Source: Apostichopus japonicus | Lineage: Eukaryota; Echinodermata; Holothuroidea; Aspidochirotida; Stichopodidae | Direction: 5' to 3' | Assembly (NCBI RefSeq): GCF_037975245.1 | Contig: NC_092574.1 | Span: forward strand, 13,169,213-13,233,212 | DNA: 64,000 bases | The notes under the pieces: model-generated | Seen by the model: the letters and a program-made list of their open reading frames with translations, nothing else | Told to the model about the DNA's origin: nothing | Databases searched by the model: none | Translations under genes and position numbers: made by a program | Part shown: positions 51,201 to 60,699 of the stretch, piece by piece | How the letters are laid out: each line of letters opens with the position of its first letter | Position numbering within the stretch: position 1 is the first letter of the stretch

Positions 51201-54200
51201 GTCACATCTGCGCGATTCAACACGCGATTCAACTCGCAATACAATTGAAAGTTGAATCGCGTAGTTAGACACGGGTATCAACTTGTTGCGCAATAAAAGT
51301 TGCGCCGTCGATTTGGGTTGATTTGCAATAGAGCAATGTCATAATCAGCGCAACTTCTCAGAAGCAACTTCCTGATTCGCGCGATTTAGTTGCGAGTTGA
51401 ATCGCGTGTTGAATCGCGCAGATGTGACCCGGGCTTAAATTGCACTCTGTGAGAAATTAGACAACATTTTGATTCTTCTTGTGTTACTCTCCTGGGTAGC
51501 AGCCTCTGAAATGAAATGGTCAGAATTGTTAGACAAAAGCATTATCAGCTCTCAAGTACCTATAGAGTTATATTTAAACAGTAAAAAAGATATGAAAAGT
51601 GGTTCTGAAGGATTTTTATACCAACATGTCATGTCTTTTGCTCTATAATTAGGCTGGTTTTGAAGTACCTAAGCATGGTATTGAAACTTCATGCCAAGAG
51701 AACATTGCCAACCTATAATTTTCAGACCAGTGAATTTGTCATCTCAACAAAATTGAATATTGGTCTGACTCCTGCTTCCTCCCCCACTTTCCCTTCCCAC
51801 TTCCTCTCCTCTCCCCTCCCCAATTTCCCACCCCCTCCCAACTTCCCCACCCCCACTCCCCCACTCAAATCTGTGTTAGGGTATTGTTTAGTGTGCCATG
51901 AAATACCAAGTAAGATATCAATAGGAGACTTTCTGCAAGCCCTTTAATAGTTTATGTATTGTAAGTTGTTTGAAAACATGTTCACATAATTCAGTTTTAT
52001 AGTAAGTCTGATAATTAGTCTCAAATCTGAAGAAAATTCCTTCTTAATACAATCGTCCTTCGATTGAAATTGTAAAGTGAAAGTTGACTAATTTAGTGTG
52101 ATTTTTTAATGATATTTATTAAACCAATATAACTTTGTTCTCCAGAGTTGTGTGCACTCAGCCCAATATTGGCAGTACTGCAACACCATACCACACCATC
52201 TGCTCTGTACTCACTGAAGTGTTATGTCTCGGTGGGTACACCAAGGCTCAAGAGAAAGAAAGACACCTTCAACAGCAATTCCGAAAATCATCAGTCACAA
52301 AATATCTTAGCCTGTTGAATAACTTACTAGGAATACAGGTATATCTATCTGGTCAATTAACCCGCTGAAGTTTTAACTGAACACTGTGAAATCATATTTA
52401 AGCTATGTTATAATGCAGTTGTTAGCTAGACTGAACCATAGAGTAATTAGCTTTTAACATGACGTCATCTTAGTGACATAAAGTTAGCAAAAGACTTTTC
52501 ATCCTTCTTAGTTTATCTACCTCCAATGGACTTAATTAGGAGAAGACATTTTGCTCAAAGTATAGGCTAATGATGATTGATGACCACAGTGAAGTGATGG
52601 CAGTATATCTGAACTCTCCTTCTTATCCCCCAGGCTTTGGGTAAAGGCTATGTTTCTGCAAGTAAACTGATAATAATAGAGTACAATAGGTGTAACGTGA
52701 TATTATATTCACTAATTTAGTGATTAAATAAACCAAGACAAGTTCTTAACTCTTCTTTCTGTGATGTTACTGCTGTTCTCTTTTCATTTAAAATACACTC
52801 TCTACTAATCATATGCTAAACAATGTTCAAGACGATCCTAATATGCAGCTTCTAGATGTCTCCAATTAACCCCACAGCTTCCATCGAACCCTTTCGTCGA
52901 TGATTTAAAGTCAGCAGACCGTTCCCAGGCTCTCCACCGCCTGATAGGTATGATCGTCCGAGAGTCTCGCAGCGACGGTCAAGTGGGCACTCTGATAGCC
53001 ATAGACGATGCCCACTACGTGGACAGCGACTCCTGGAGTTTCTTGAAAGACTTGGTCAGTGATTCCACCATCATCGCATTCAGCGTCAGCCCTCATTCCA
53101 AGGACCGCTTCTCGGAGGACGCCCTGAAGATCCTGGAGGACCCTCAGACCAAACAGATACAGCTGAGGGGGTTAGAGCACAACTGTATGGAACCACTGCT
53201 CTGTCAGCTGTTGGAAGTTGGCAGAGTTCCCAGGGAACTGACCAAGTAAGTATCATGTGTGACACTATAAAACATCGTGGATAATTACTGGTTATTAATT
53301 ATAAACAAATTAATTGAGGCGTGCAAACATGTATATTTCCAATGTTCCCTGAAGCTTTTCAGTGTAAGAAAAGCTTCTCAATTTACATAGTCACTAGTAT
53401 TATGTTCAAGCCTGAGCATTCAATGAAACACACTGTTCACCAAATAGAGACACTTTTTCCTATACTGGTTTTCTAAATCGTTATTCAATTGATGTTGTAT
53501 GAATGAGTTACGCTAGTTACGCTATAACCATTCATACACATACATACACATCCAGTGTAGGTTCACGGACAATGCATGATTCAACTAAGCTGATAAGCTT
53601 TACAGCACTTCGGGTACATACGTTGATTCAAATTTTCACATCAAATAAAAATAAAATAAATAAAAGCCTTTGAAAAAGTATGTATCTCTTATCTTATGCT
53701 TTGTAATTTTGCGTTTCATTCTGTTGGAAGTGTTTGACATTAATGCAATCGTTCAAGATTTCCTTTCTCTCTATTCAGTATGCTAACAGCTCATCTGAAA
53801 GGCCGTCTGAATCCGTCATGGGTGAAGCAGTGCGTCTTCAACTTACTCCACCATAACCAACTGGAGATAGTCACCAAAGGGCGACGTCCAGAGTGTATGG
53901 TCACCTCAGGAGTCCGGCTGATGGAGATGGAGATTCCTGACTCTTTGAGAGGTAGGTTTGTTGATGCATACCCCCCCCCCCCCGGCTCACATCCCTCTTC
54001 ACCCAGAAATGAGTGAGTGAGGTTTTTTGGGGTTGGAGACACCCTTGGGTGATGACTCCTTTAAAGGGGATGATAGCCTAAACAAAATAACTGGAACACT
54101 AGATCCTTTGACTGATTCTAGCTTTGCATGACAAACACTTCCATGTTCCCTGTTGACTATTTAATAGTTGAGAAGGGGCAAGGTACAATTAATATTATTT

Positions 54201-57200
54201 AACGCTTGGTGCATTGATGTCAATTCAGCATCCTCCCCCCCCCCCGACTTATCTCCCTGTAAGATGTGCTCACCCTAGGGACTCATGTGGATGGAGTTGT
54301 AGAGGTATTAAACATGTTAAGAGAAATGTTTCACCTGATTAAAACACACCCTGAAGCCTTTCAGAGGTGTGGAGATTGCTATAGCAACAAGATAATTTGA
54401 AAATTAACCGTTATCTCTTTATGGCAATCCCTCTTCACCCTTCCCCTGTGCGGCATTCATGCAGTGATGAATGTTTTAATAAGATGATCCAATTTTAAAG
54501 TTATAAAGTAAGTAAACGGCTGGCTGTGGTAATATTTCCAATCTTCTCTGCAGGTTGTATGATAGCATTCATAGACAGACTCCCAGAGGTGGAAAGAGTC
54601 GCCGTTAAAATAGCTTCCATCATCGGGACTTCGTTCAACGATGAAGTTCTCTGTCATCTAATGCAACACACACCACCAGACAAAGTACGCAGGACCATCG
54701 GGGAGCTAATGTCGGCGGGTGTCTTCATCTTTGACAATGGACTGATCCGTTTCCAGTCTGTAACCCTGCAAGAGACAGCCTACACTTTACTGGTACAGAA
54801 ACTATGCAAGAAACTCCACGAGCGGTATGCCATCTTCCTAGAGAACAAATACTTGAAGCTCAATGACCCAAAGGGTAGTAAGTATTCATCAGATTCTTCA
54901 GAGTCGGCAAAATTTATCTAATATTAAAAAATGTAAGAAATATGCAGGATGCAGTCTTAATTATTGTCTTCTGATCCACACATAAATCGTTACGATTATG
55001 ATTTTTCACCGGTTAAGTACCATGTGTGTATTGTGCTTTTATTGTACTTTTAACAGGAAAGAAATCACAGAAGTCAAAGACAAAGAAATCGAGGAAAGAG
55101 AGTAAAAAATCTGGCAGCCTGAAATCCCAAAGGTTTGTCTTTTAATTACCTCTTCAAGGAATATACTTAAAAGATGTTAACAAATACTGTAAACGAATCA
55201 TTGGCTTGAATTAGATCCTATGCTCTGTCAGATATGACCTGTTCAGTCCTTATATATTGCTATAAATTTCCCCGGTCAGTGATCTGTGTATAAGTTTCTT
55301 AAACATTTGATTTTGTAAATTTGGTGCTCTCATTTCTTCTGCACTATCTCAGTCTTTCAACATGTAATCATTAACTACTCTAATTATCATCAATGAGATA
55401 TTACATAATTAAGTCACATATATAATTCAACTGTGCAAACAACACGATCACCTTACAGTATCAATGTTTCATGTACATGTGTCACGTCTATTTAAATGAC
55501 CATTCCACCTCCTCCAGAAAGCCCCAGTTTAATGACGAACAGGCACTTCAGTCCGTGTACCCTCAGCTGATAAACCACTGGCGCAAAGCCGACAATCCCA
55601 GCAAGTCCATCGACTACATGATCCATGCGGCAGAGTCCGCTGTGGCACTGGGTAACACCATGCAGGTATTGAATGTTATGATGGAGTAATATACTAATAC
55701 AGGATAATGGAAGAGAAAAATATTAATTTCATTTATATTCTTGGAATAAAGAGATTAACATTTATCTCCTGTGCTGCAATTCTTGAATATGTTTACTATT
55801 AAACTTTTCGGTGAACCTCATTCAAGTAATTGAATCAAATGTGAGAAGTAAAATTGGTTTAATAAAATTATGTTCTGAGCTTTTCTGAAGGTCACTGAGT
55901 ACACTACCGATATTATATAACTCGATTTTGTAAGGTAGTAATGCTTGTAAGTAACATTTCATGAGTAAGTTCATTAGAGGACACTGTGACAGTGTAAATA
56001 TACCTAGGAGGTTATAGAGGTCACTGTGACATAGAAAGTATACTTGAAAAGCTCTAGAGGCCACTGTGACATACTAAGTATACATAGGAGGCTATGGAGG
56101 CCACTGTGACAGTGCAAGTAGACATAGGATGATATGACAAGAGATAACATCCAGAAGCAGCTTCTGCTTTAATGTTATCACTTTGCACCTAGGCCCTCTT
56201 GTGGATTGTATTCAGAATATTCCCCCCAGAATGAAGCCTTGTTTCCACAGTACTTTATTATTAAAGTTCATCCCTCCACTGTCCTACCCTCTCTAATAAA
56301 AATGTAAATATTATGTTTAAAGGATTATAGTACTGTAGTTGAATATGTGCATAGTTTTCCAGCAAGCACTGGCTCTTTATGTGTGTATATATGCAGATTT
56401 CTCTGATCATATAGTAGCTTTAATGCCATACTTTTACTTACAGGCTATATCATTTGCCATGAAGGCTAAAGCCCATGCCCCGAGCCATGAACAAAGCCAA
56501 CATCTGGATGCCATAGCAGCTCAGGTAAGGATACCTGGTTTATATTTCAGGGAGATGGATTTGACACTTTCTTTGGTTTTGCAGGAGTTAGTTACATTAT
56601 CCATAATGTTATAATTGTGTGATAATTTATGTTCACATTTTTTTAATTAAAAAAACCAAGCTATTCACTACTGTGCTTTCAACAGAAAAGCACTTGAACT
56701 GATAAAAATGTGTTGGCCCTGAAACTTATGATATTACATATATGGTGCATGCGACTGGTAGTCATTGTCATTAACTTTGGGTAATTATGCAATTGGGCAC
56801 AAAGAGTAAAATGTCAATGACCTTCAAATCTCTGAGTGAGTGGCTTGAATTAATTTTAGAATTGAATATGGTTATGAAGATGGTTGGAAAATGATTCAGA
56901 AAATGAGAATTGGAATATATAATATGACAAACAGAAAGTTACTGCTGATATGTGGCAGCAGAATCTAGTTCATTATTACTCGTTGTCGAACGGTCTTAAT
57001 TTGATCAGTTGCTGACTTATGATGAGTATAAATACTCCACACTATATAAGTTGTTTCTGATCATTGATGGTTAATCATTTACTTTATTCAATCAGGCTGC
57101 TTCATCTCTATTCATCATCAAACCACGAAGAATGGATGTCAAGGTGAGAGAAACTCATGATATATATGAAATAGAAATGTCCCTCTAGGACATAACAGAA

Positions 57201-58063
57201 GCCAAAAGAACAAATTTACTGTTTATTATTACTTTCAGATGTTGGTAGATAAAAAACTTGCAACTGTTAAGTCAAGCGCATCAAATAAGAAGGTCCTTGA
57301 GGCATGGAAGGGCAGTAAGCGGGGGGGGGGGGAGGAAAAACATTTCTCTACCCAAAGGTATCACAATCACATCTTGAGCCTATCTTGAGTTGTGTGTTGA
57401 TGAGTAACTAACATTCACTAGGTTAAATTTCACCATTAACAACCATCACTCTACCACTGCTTAGGCTCGAGTGTAAATATCAAAATCATGGCTTTTGTAT
57501 TTGTCATCTACAAAGCCGCCACAACTATGTTTACTTTATAACCTTTGTTTTTAATCGTATATTTCTAAAATGTTCATTTATTAAAAATTCATTGAATAGT
57601 TTTGTTTGTATGACCTCAATAGTAGACTTTTTGCATAAAAACCAACTTCCATTGGGATTAAATGTCAAACATTTTTCTTCATACAAATAATATTGATATC
57701 ATTTTCAATGCTGTAATCTTTTATGTTGAAATGGCAGACAGTCATTGCCAAATCATTATTTTCCTCCTCTTTTGAAGTAGAAAGTTGTAATTTCATTCCA
57801 TGTTTGACCCATTTGTTGTATAGTTGACACAGAAGAGATGGCAGGACGTAGCTCGTAGGGCAAGAGAGGCAGCCAGGGCAGCACGTAAGAGCAAGCTCCT
57901 CTCATCCGAAGAGGTTGATGGGGGGCGTCTAGAGGACTCTGAATCGGTCAGTTTATTGGCGGTGAAATGTGCAGCTACTGGATTGAAGAAAAGCCTCCTG
58001 ACTGCGGCTATTGTTATTTTATACCTCATCTGTTTATATCATTACTTTACTATTGTCATGTAA
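39252..58063 (+). CDS. ADCY10: Soluble-type adenylyl cyclase, ADCY10-like (24 exons, 1081 aa)
   Basis: Twenty-four exons with consensus borders and compatible phases give 1081 codons plus stop. An in-frame TAG 12 nt before the ATG fixes the start. Class III cyclase C1 spans about 40-210 and C2 about 285-450. A P-loop NTPase follows, with Walker A EGEPGVGKSRF (exon 50784-50952) and Walker B-like LIAIDDAH (exon 52878-53245), then a helical region with two Lys/Ser-rich joints. Predicted role: ATP to cAMP. Retained residues (human position in brackets): D47 (D47), D96 (D99), K328 (K334), T399 (T405), N406 (N412), R410 (R416). The bicarbonate-pocket positions are changed: E92 (K95), T164 (V167), N173 (R176), E331 (M337). 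Human sAC is about 1610 aa; this one ends early in a hydrophobic segment. It may be a divergent paralogue. Confidence 0.92.
40763..40885 (+). CDS. ADCY10: sAC exon 2: start of C1, first metal-binding Asp
   Basis: The 123-nt exon reads LMAKELMAHVPDLVL near its start, the usual lead into C1 of soluble cyclases, and ends GVLMFLDIS. The Asp of FLDIS (residue 47) aligns with human D47, a metal ligand. Confidence 0.92.
41166..41300 (+). CDS. ADCY10: sAC exon 3: C1 core, ends before second metal Asp
   Basis: The 135-nt exon begins GFTALCEEF and ends DGDIVEFAG|. The motif equals the human GGDILKFAGD region, but the Lys that contacts bicarbonate in human sAC (K95) is Glu here (GAA, residue 92). Confidence 0.93.
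41946..42089 (+). CDS. ADCY10: sAC exon 4: C1 with second metal Asp
   Basis: The 144-nt exon begins with the G-D of FAGDAVLVVW; D96 aligns with human D99. It ends LLGVKV plus one base before GTAGGT. This strand joins directly in homologues to the LAxGxI strand encoded by the exon at 42723. Confidence 0.92.
42554..42595 (+). CDS. Candidate 42-nt cassette exon inside C1 (14 codons)
   Basis: TTATTCCAG| and |GTATGG flank 42 nt reading GKLLKKLQFLCTKL. It enters and leaves in phase 1, so it can be included or skipped without changing frame. Skipping gives VKVALAYGP, which aligns gap-free with human VKIGLAAGH; inclusion breaks that strand. It may be a regulated exon or a chance pseudo-exon. It is not counted in the 1081 aa. 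Confidence 0.35.
42723..42928 (+). CDS. ADCY10: sAC exon 5: second half of C1
   Basis: The 206-nt exon begins ALAYGPISVSFVG, contains HFSTSGQAVADANN and ends LNDDHYK before GTATAG. GQAV is the family hallmark. Human V167 and R176 correspond to T164 and N173. Confidence 0.92.
43475..43520 (+). CDS. ADCY10: sAC exon 6: C1-C2 linker
   Basis: The 46-nt exon between TTGTAG| and |GTAAGA reads IMALKKTWAEKELSK. It is linker sequence, supported by phase and position. Confidence 0.8.
43810..43853 (+). CDS. ADCY10: sAC exon 7: Lys/Ser-rich linker
   Basis: The 44-nt exon between TTTTACAG| and |GTGAGC reads SKASKKKKPSRKSK after a split Asp. The strongly basic stretch could act as a localisation or anionic-lipid-binding signal (inference). 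Phases fit both neighbours. Confidence 0.78.
44041..44136 (+). CDS. ADCY10: sAC exon 8: linker before C2
   Basis: The 96-nt exon after TTGCAG| reads TLDREPPVRKFSVKAAQ and ends IATPVLRK|GTAAAT, in phase 0. It covers the segment between the cyclase domains. Confidence 0.85.
44685..44835 (+). CDS. ADCY10: sAC exon 9: start of C2
   Basis: The 151-nt exon reads EMREVSILFISLQMESGY, the C2 equivalent of the metal strand (VTIVFVNL in human; no Asp, as expected for C2), then a helix ending SVLQFQ. Confidence 0.9.
45411..45442 (+). CDS. ADCY10: sAC exon 10: C2 adenine-binding Lys
   Basis: The 32-nt micro-exon reads LINKILEFDK after a split Gly. The K of INK (residue 328) aligns with human K334, which recognises adenine. 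The E three residues on aligns with human M337, a bicarbonate-pocket residue. The phases (1 in, 0 out) and the downstream GTSFLVLFG confirm it. Confidence 0.9.
46558..46920 (-). mobile_element. 5'-truncated LINE tail (non-LTR retrotransposon)
   Basis: The minus strand encodes KVLLLVYKCIHGMTPAYL, then LRSSNTLTLTVPRTKLKTYG and WNGLPISVRSSPTLSQFKSC, the conserved end of the reverse-transcriptase protein of many animal LINEs, with a stop near 46630. The 3' part has an AGCGC-rich tail and ends in (TTA)n at 46558-46577. Only the last about 95 codons remain. It lies in the sAC intron 45443-47630. Confidence 0.8.
47631..47749 (+). CDS. ADCY10: sAC exon 11: C2 core
   Basis: The 119-nt exon after AATGAAG| begins GTSFLVLFGLPGYKHEDE and runs to NALVEV plus two bases of Lys before GTAAGA. 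It resembles human CSFLCVFGFPG and the helix after it. Confidence 0.92.
47826..47887. repeat. Purine-rich GGTGGGGAAAGGGA minisatellite ending in a G run
   Basis: Three GGTGGGGAAAGGGA-like units precede an 11-12 nt G run. This strand could form a G-quadruplex. It lies just after sAC exon 11. Confidence 0.8.
48173..48249 (+). CDS. ADCY10: sAC exon 12: C2, adenine-recognising Thr
   Basis: The 77-nt exon reads QISIGVTTGKVFCGVVGHP and ends RHEYT. GxxFCGxVGHxxRHEYTVIG is typical of soluble cyclases; T399 aligns with human T405. Confidence 0.93.
49118..49301 (+). CDS. ADCY10: sAC exon 13: C2 transition-state Asn/Arg
   Basis: The 184-nt exon begins VIGPKVNMAARLMMHYPG. N406 and R410 align with the catalytic N412 and R416 of human sAC. 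It ends in the post-catalytic strand YEYKEVR. Confidence 0.94.
50070..50113 (+). CDS. ADCY10: sAC exon 14: linker to NTPase
   Basis: The 44-nt exon between TTTCCAG| and |GTAACT reads GQLSCLPESKYPML, with matching phases. It joins C2 to the P-loop region. Confidence 0.82.
50784..50952 (+). CDS. ADCY10: sAC exon 15: P-loop (Walker A)
   Basis: The 169-nt exon contains KLIVLEGEPGVGKSRFL, a clear Walker A motif with the GKS triad, as in the NTPase part of full-length ADCY10. It ends NSM and two bases of Arg before GTACGA. Confidence 0.93.
51195..51434. mobile_element. 240-bp palindromic MITE in an sAC intron
   Basis: GCCCGGGTCACATCTGCGCG on the left is repeated inverted at the right end, and the match continues through two GCGATTCAAC units, giving arms of about 45 nt. 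TTAAA is on both sides (51190-51194, 51435-51439), so the target duplication is TTAA or TTAAA-like. It sits in the intron after the Walker A exon. Confidence 0.8.
52146..52338 (+). CDS. ADCY10: sAC exon 16: NTPase region
   Basis: The 193-nt exon reads VVCTQPNIGSTATPYHTIC near the start and ends LSLLNNLLGIQ. It is mainly helical and continues the NTPase module in phase. Confidence 0.9.
52878..53245 (+). CDS. ADCY10: sAC exon 17: Walker B-like region
   Basis: This is the largest exon of the gene (368 nt). GTLIAIDDAHYVDSDSW is a Walker B-type strand with an acidic pair, followed by FLKDLVSDSTIIAFSV as the next strand. It is visibly more GC-rich than the flanking introns. Confidence 0.92.
53779..53951 (+). 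CDS. ADCY10: sAC exon 18: post-NTPase helical region
   Basis: The 173-nt exon after TATTCAG| reads MLTAHLKGRLNPSWVKQ and ends IPDSLR before GTAGGT. The phases fit both neighbours. Confidence 0.9.
54554..54877 (+). CDS. ADCY10: sAC exon 19: winged-helix-like/helical region
   Basis: The 324-nt exon reads CMIAFIDRLPEVERVAVK and later LIRFQSVTLQETAYTLL. The pattern of helices plus a small strand is what follows the NTPase in ADCY10. Two donors give the same phase: GTAAGT at 54878 (used here) and GTAGTA at 54875. Confidence 0.9.
55057..55132 (+). CDS. ADCY10: sAC exon 20: second Lys/Ser-rich linker
   Basis: The 76-nt exon between TAACAG| and |GTTTGT reads KKSQKSKTKKSRKESKKSG. It is almost entirely Lys, Ser and Arg and could act as a nuclear or membrane-surface targeting patch (inference). 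Confidence 0.82.
55518..55665 (+). CDS. ADCY10: sAC exon 21: TPR-like helices
   Basis: The 148-nt exon includes LINHWRKADNPSKSIDYM and HAAESAVALGNTMQ, a helix pair like the tetratricopeptide-type repeats found in the C-terminal half of ADCY10. Confidence 0.9.
55975..56135. repeat. 40-bp tandem repeat, four copies, in an sAC intron
   Basis: CACTGTGAC occurs at 55982, 56022, 56062 and 56102, exactly 40 nt apart, with AGAGG before and AGTATAC-like text after. Copies differ by several bases. Confidence 0.9.
56444..56524 (+). CDS. ADCY10: sAC exon 22: helical
   Basis: The 81-nt exon between TTACAG| and |GTAAGG reads AISFAMKAKAHAPSHEQ and ends LDAIAAQ. Phase is 0 on both sides. Confidence 0.85.
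57096..57143 (+). CDS. ADCY10: sAC exon 23: short linker
   Basis: The 48-nt exon between AATCAG| and |GTGAGA reads AASSLFIIKPRRMDVK, in phase 0 on both sides. Confidence 0.75.
57239..57314 (+). CDS. Candidate optional sAC exon that would change the tail
   Basis: ACTTTCAG| opens and |GTAAGC closes 76 nt encoding MLVDKKLATVKSSASNKK and VLEAWKG plus one base. If included, the next exon is read in another frame and stops after DTEEMAGRSS, giving about 1038 aa without the hydrophobic tail. If skipped, the tail is kept. It is supported only by splice signals and a lysine-rich composition like its neighbours. Confidence 0.35.
57824..58063 (+). CDS. ADCY10: sAC last exon with hydrophobic C-terminal tail
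   Basis: After TTGTATAG| the exon reads LTQKRWQDVARRAREAARA, an Arg/Ala-rich helix, then an acidic stretch, then a 23-residue hydrophobic segment (about 1059-1081) directly before TAA. The first 40 residues look coding. The tail could be a membrane anchor, or intron read-through if GTCAGT at 57949 is a donor. AATAAA at 58184 and 58377 supports a transcript end here. Confidence 0.65.
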   Translation: MTQKRWQDVARRAREAARAARKSKLLSSEEVDGGRLEDSESVSLLAVKCAATGLKKSLLTAAIVILYLICLYHYFTIVM

Positions 58064-58183
58064 AACAAAAGAATCAATATTCAATCATGCTATCATAATT
58101 TTAATATGCAAATTTAAATCTTACCAGAAAATGACTTATTTTATGGATAGAATCAATCATGGATTATGTGAACCAAACTTTGA

Positions 58184-58189
58184 AATAAA
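58184..58189 (+). terminator. Candidate polyadenylation signal of the sAC gene
   Basis: AATAAA lies 121 nt after the TAA at 58061-58063. A second AATAAA at 58377-58382 is an alternative. Either would end the transcript soon after the hydrophobic-tail exon. Confidence 0.45.
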
Positions 58190-60699
58190 TGCAACTAATA
58201 GTTTAAATATAGCAGTTGTTTTTTCTTTCTAGTCATTTCTCTGGCATCATTTACATCTGTGTCTTTAGGGGGAGGGGAGGGGAGGGGAGGGGGATAGTGC
58301 ATGATAGTGCAAAGAATGATGAAATTACTTTCCACTAATAAGGTAGTAGAGTGCTGTAGGTAACAGTGTTTGTTGGAATAAAGAGAGTTGTAGGGTATCA
58401 TGTTGTTTGGAATGAAGCAATGAAGATGTTTGAATTTCATTCTTATTTTACATCGGTAAATATTCATCTTTCCATCTGTCCTTCCACATTCATCAGTTTC
58501 AACTATTTTATGTAGAACTGTTAGCACAACCGTGACTAAAACATACAAACTTAATACAGACATAAATTGACCTAAAGGCCAACTGGTTGTTAAAAAAGTA
58601 ATTTAGACTGGACTATAAACATTACAAAACAGGTATCTCTGCTTTATAATAGTTCACCTAAAGTGAAAAACAAAGATTTACTAAGCTGACAGACAATGAA
58701 ATTAACAAATGATGAACCAATACTCAGAAATCCATCACACCCCCTTCTCTGTAAGATGAATATTATGTATATGGTGATAACTCCATATAATGGTATCAAC
58801 TGGCATTCCGAACATAAAAGTCTTCCAACTTTAAAGCTTGTCAGCAAAACTTTTTTCCAGACAATTATTTGTAAATGAGAATATTGTGTGGACGGTCACA
58901 AGTTGGACTCTTTCACAGTAGTGACCTCATGTATTTGACAAAATATTTATTTCCGTGTTTCCAGCTTTTAAAGTAGTGAAAGGAATGCAATAATACATAA
59001 CGGACACAGGGACTTTTTCATTGCACTCATTTATTTGTCTAGTAATTAAATATATATCAGTTAATCTAAAGAAAGAGAAAAATACTTCATGTTTCTATAC
59101 ATGATGATGTACACTTTACCAATACAAATACTTATCAGTACAATATACCAATACAAGTACTTATACTCGGTATAGAAACTGTACACACGTCTTATTCGGA
59201 CTTCGGACCAAAAAATGAATTTGGAAAGCAATTAAGTTTATTACTGATTCTTGCAGTTCACTTCTTGAAAATTGCAACAAATGTCCAAGTTTGAAGGTAA
59301 AGCAAGTTTTTGTACTAGACTTGTGAGAAGTATGAACTTCTTTCAATTCCATCCCAAATAAATATGCCTTTTTCATGGATTCCACAATAGGATTCTAGTC
59401 ATATATGACATAAATGTTTATACTTCAACTGCCTCAAATTTAGGTCTACATTGTGGTGATATTTATATAAGATTATGTTGCCAGATACCTAATATTTCCT
59501 TGAATGGTTTAGAAGTTATGTAAATGTGTAGTGGCCATACAAAAAGTAACCATAAAAAAGAGCAATATTGATGAATTCAACCACAGCCATGTGAAGATTA
59601 TACCAATTCATGTCATTAATCTTCTATGAGCACAACCAATTTGCTAAACCTTTCAAAACAAGTTTTTGAAAACAAAATTAGTCTTTTATCTTCATCAAGT
59701 TATAAGCATTGCATTTGTGTGACCTTTTTTTGTTTATCACACCTATAAAAAAAAACTCAAGTCTATGATGAAAAGTGTGAATACAGCCAGTGTCAAAGGT
59801 CAATTGCTCTACATAACCATGACAATGATTACAGGTTACAACTGACTAAAACATAGAAGAAATATGGGACAATTTCAAAGCAATCTGTGTACAGTGTCTA
59901 CTTCGAGTATTGATAAATCACACAAAATTCATGAATGAAACAAGAAGGAATTTTCAACCCAAAATGGTTTCATTAAATCCTCTTGGCAAAAGACAGACTT
60001 TTAGATTTATTTCATACCTGATAGACAAGAAATGAAGAACATAATATTACAGACTATCATAAAAATCTGAACGGTATAAGACCATAACTTTTAGCTATTC
60101 TGAATTTCCATTAAGAGTCCGATGGTTTTATCACCGTCACAAGAAGGATATACAATTGGCTAATTTCTGATGTTGGTAAGTATCTCAACCTTTGTAGTTT
60201 AGTGCGCAAGGTAACAATTAGGAGTTTCTTTTTGATAATGTGACTGTATTTGGGTAAAGACTATAATAACAGAAAATAACATGCATTTTCTTTGCTATTT
60301 AAGTTTATCTATGAGTCCTATTTGCTGATGGGAACTTTCATTGTAACAATAAAATAACCTGTTGTGAGGTACACTAAACCAGCACTATAGACAATGGCAA
60401 ACTTATACAGCCCTGGATAACTAGCCATTGTATACCTTATGGAGCACGTACCTTTTTTTCTACTAAACTTTTTCATTTCTAATAAAAATGTTCTACCAAA
60501 ATTATAAATCAAAAGGCAAAGCCGTATTGTAGATAGAGAAAAGGTGTGTAAACTAGAGAATACAATATACGTTTTCCTTGCTCCTTTTAACTATAAGAAA
60601 TGGGCCGTATATCACTCCCACATCCCCATAACTTGCATAACAATTTATTGGGCGGTTCCATTAGCTGTTAGAAAGTGCCATGCAACTTTTATATATTCA
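58190..60699. other. 3' flanks between convergent genes
   Basis: No further sAC-like exon was found in any frame on the plus strand, which matters because the family's C-terminal third would be expected here. A GGGGAGGGGAGG run lies at 58267-58291. Confidence 0.55.
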
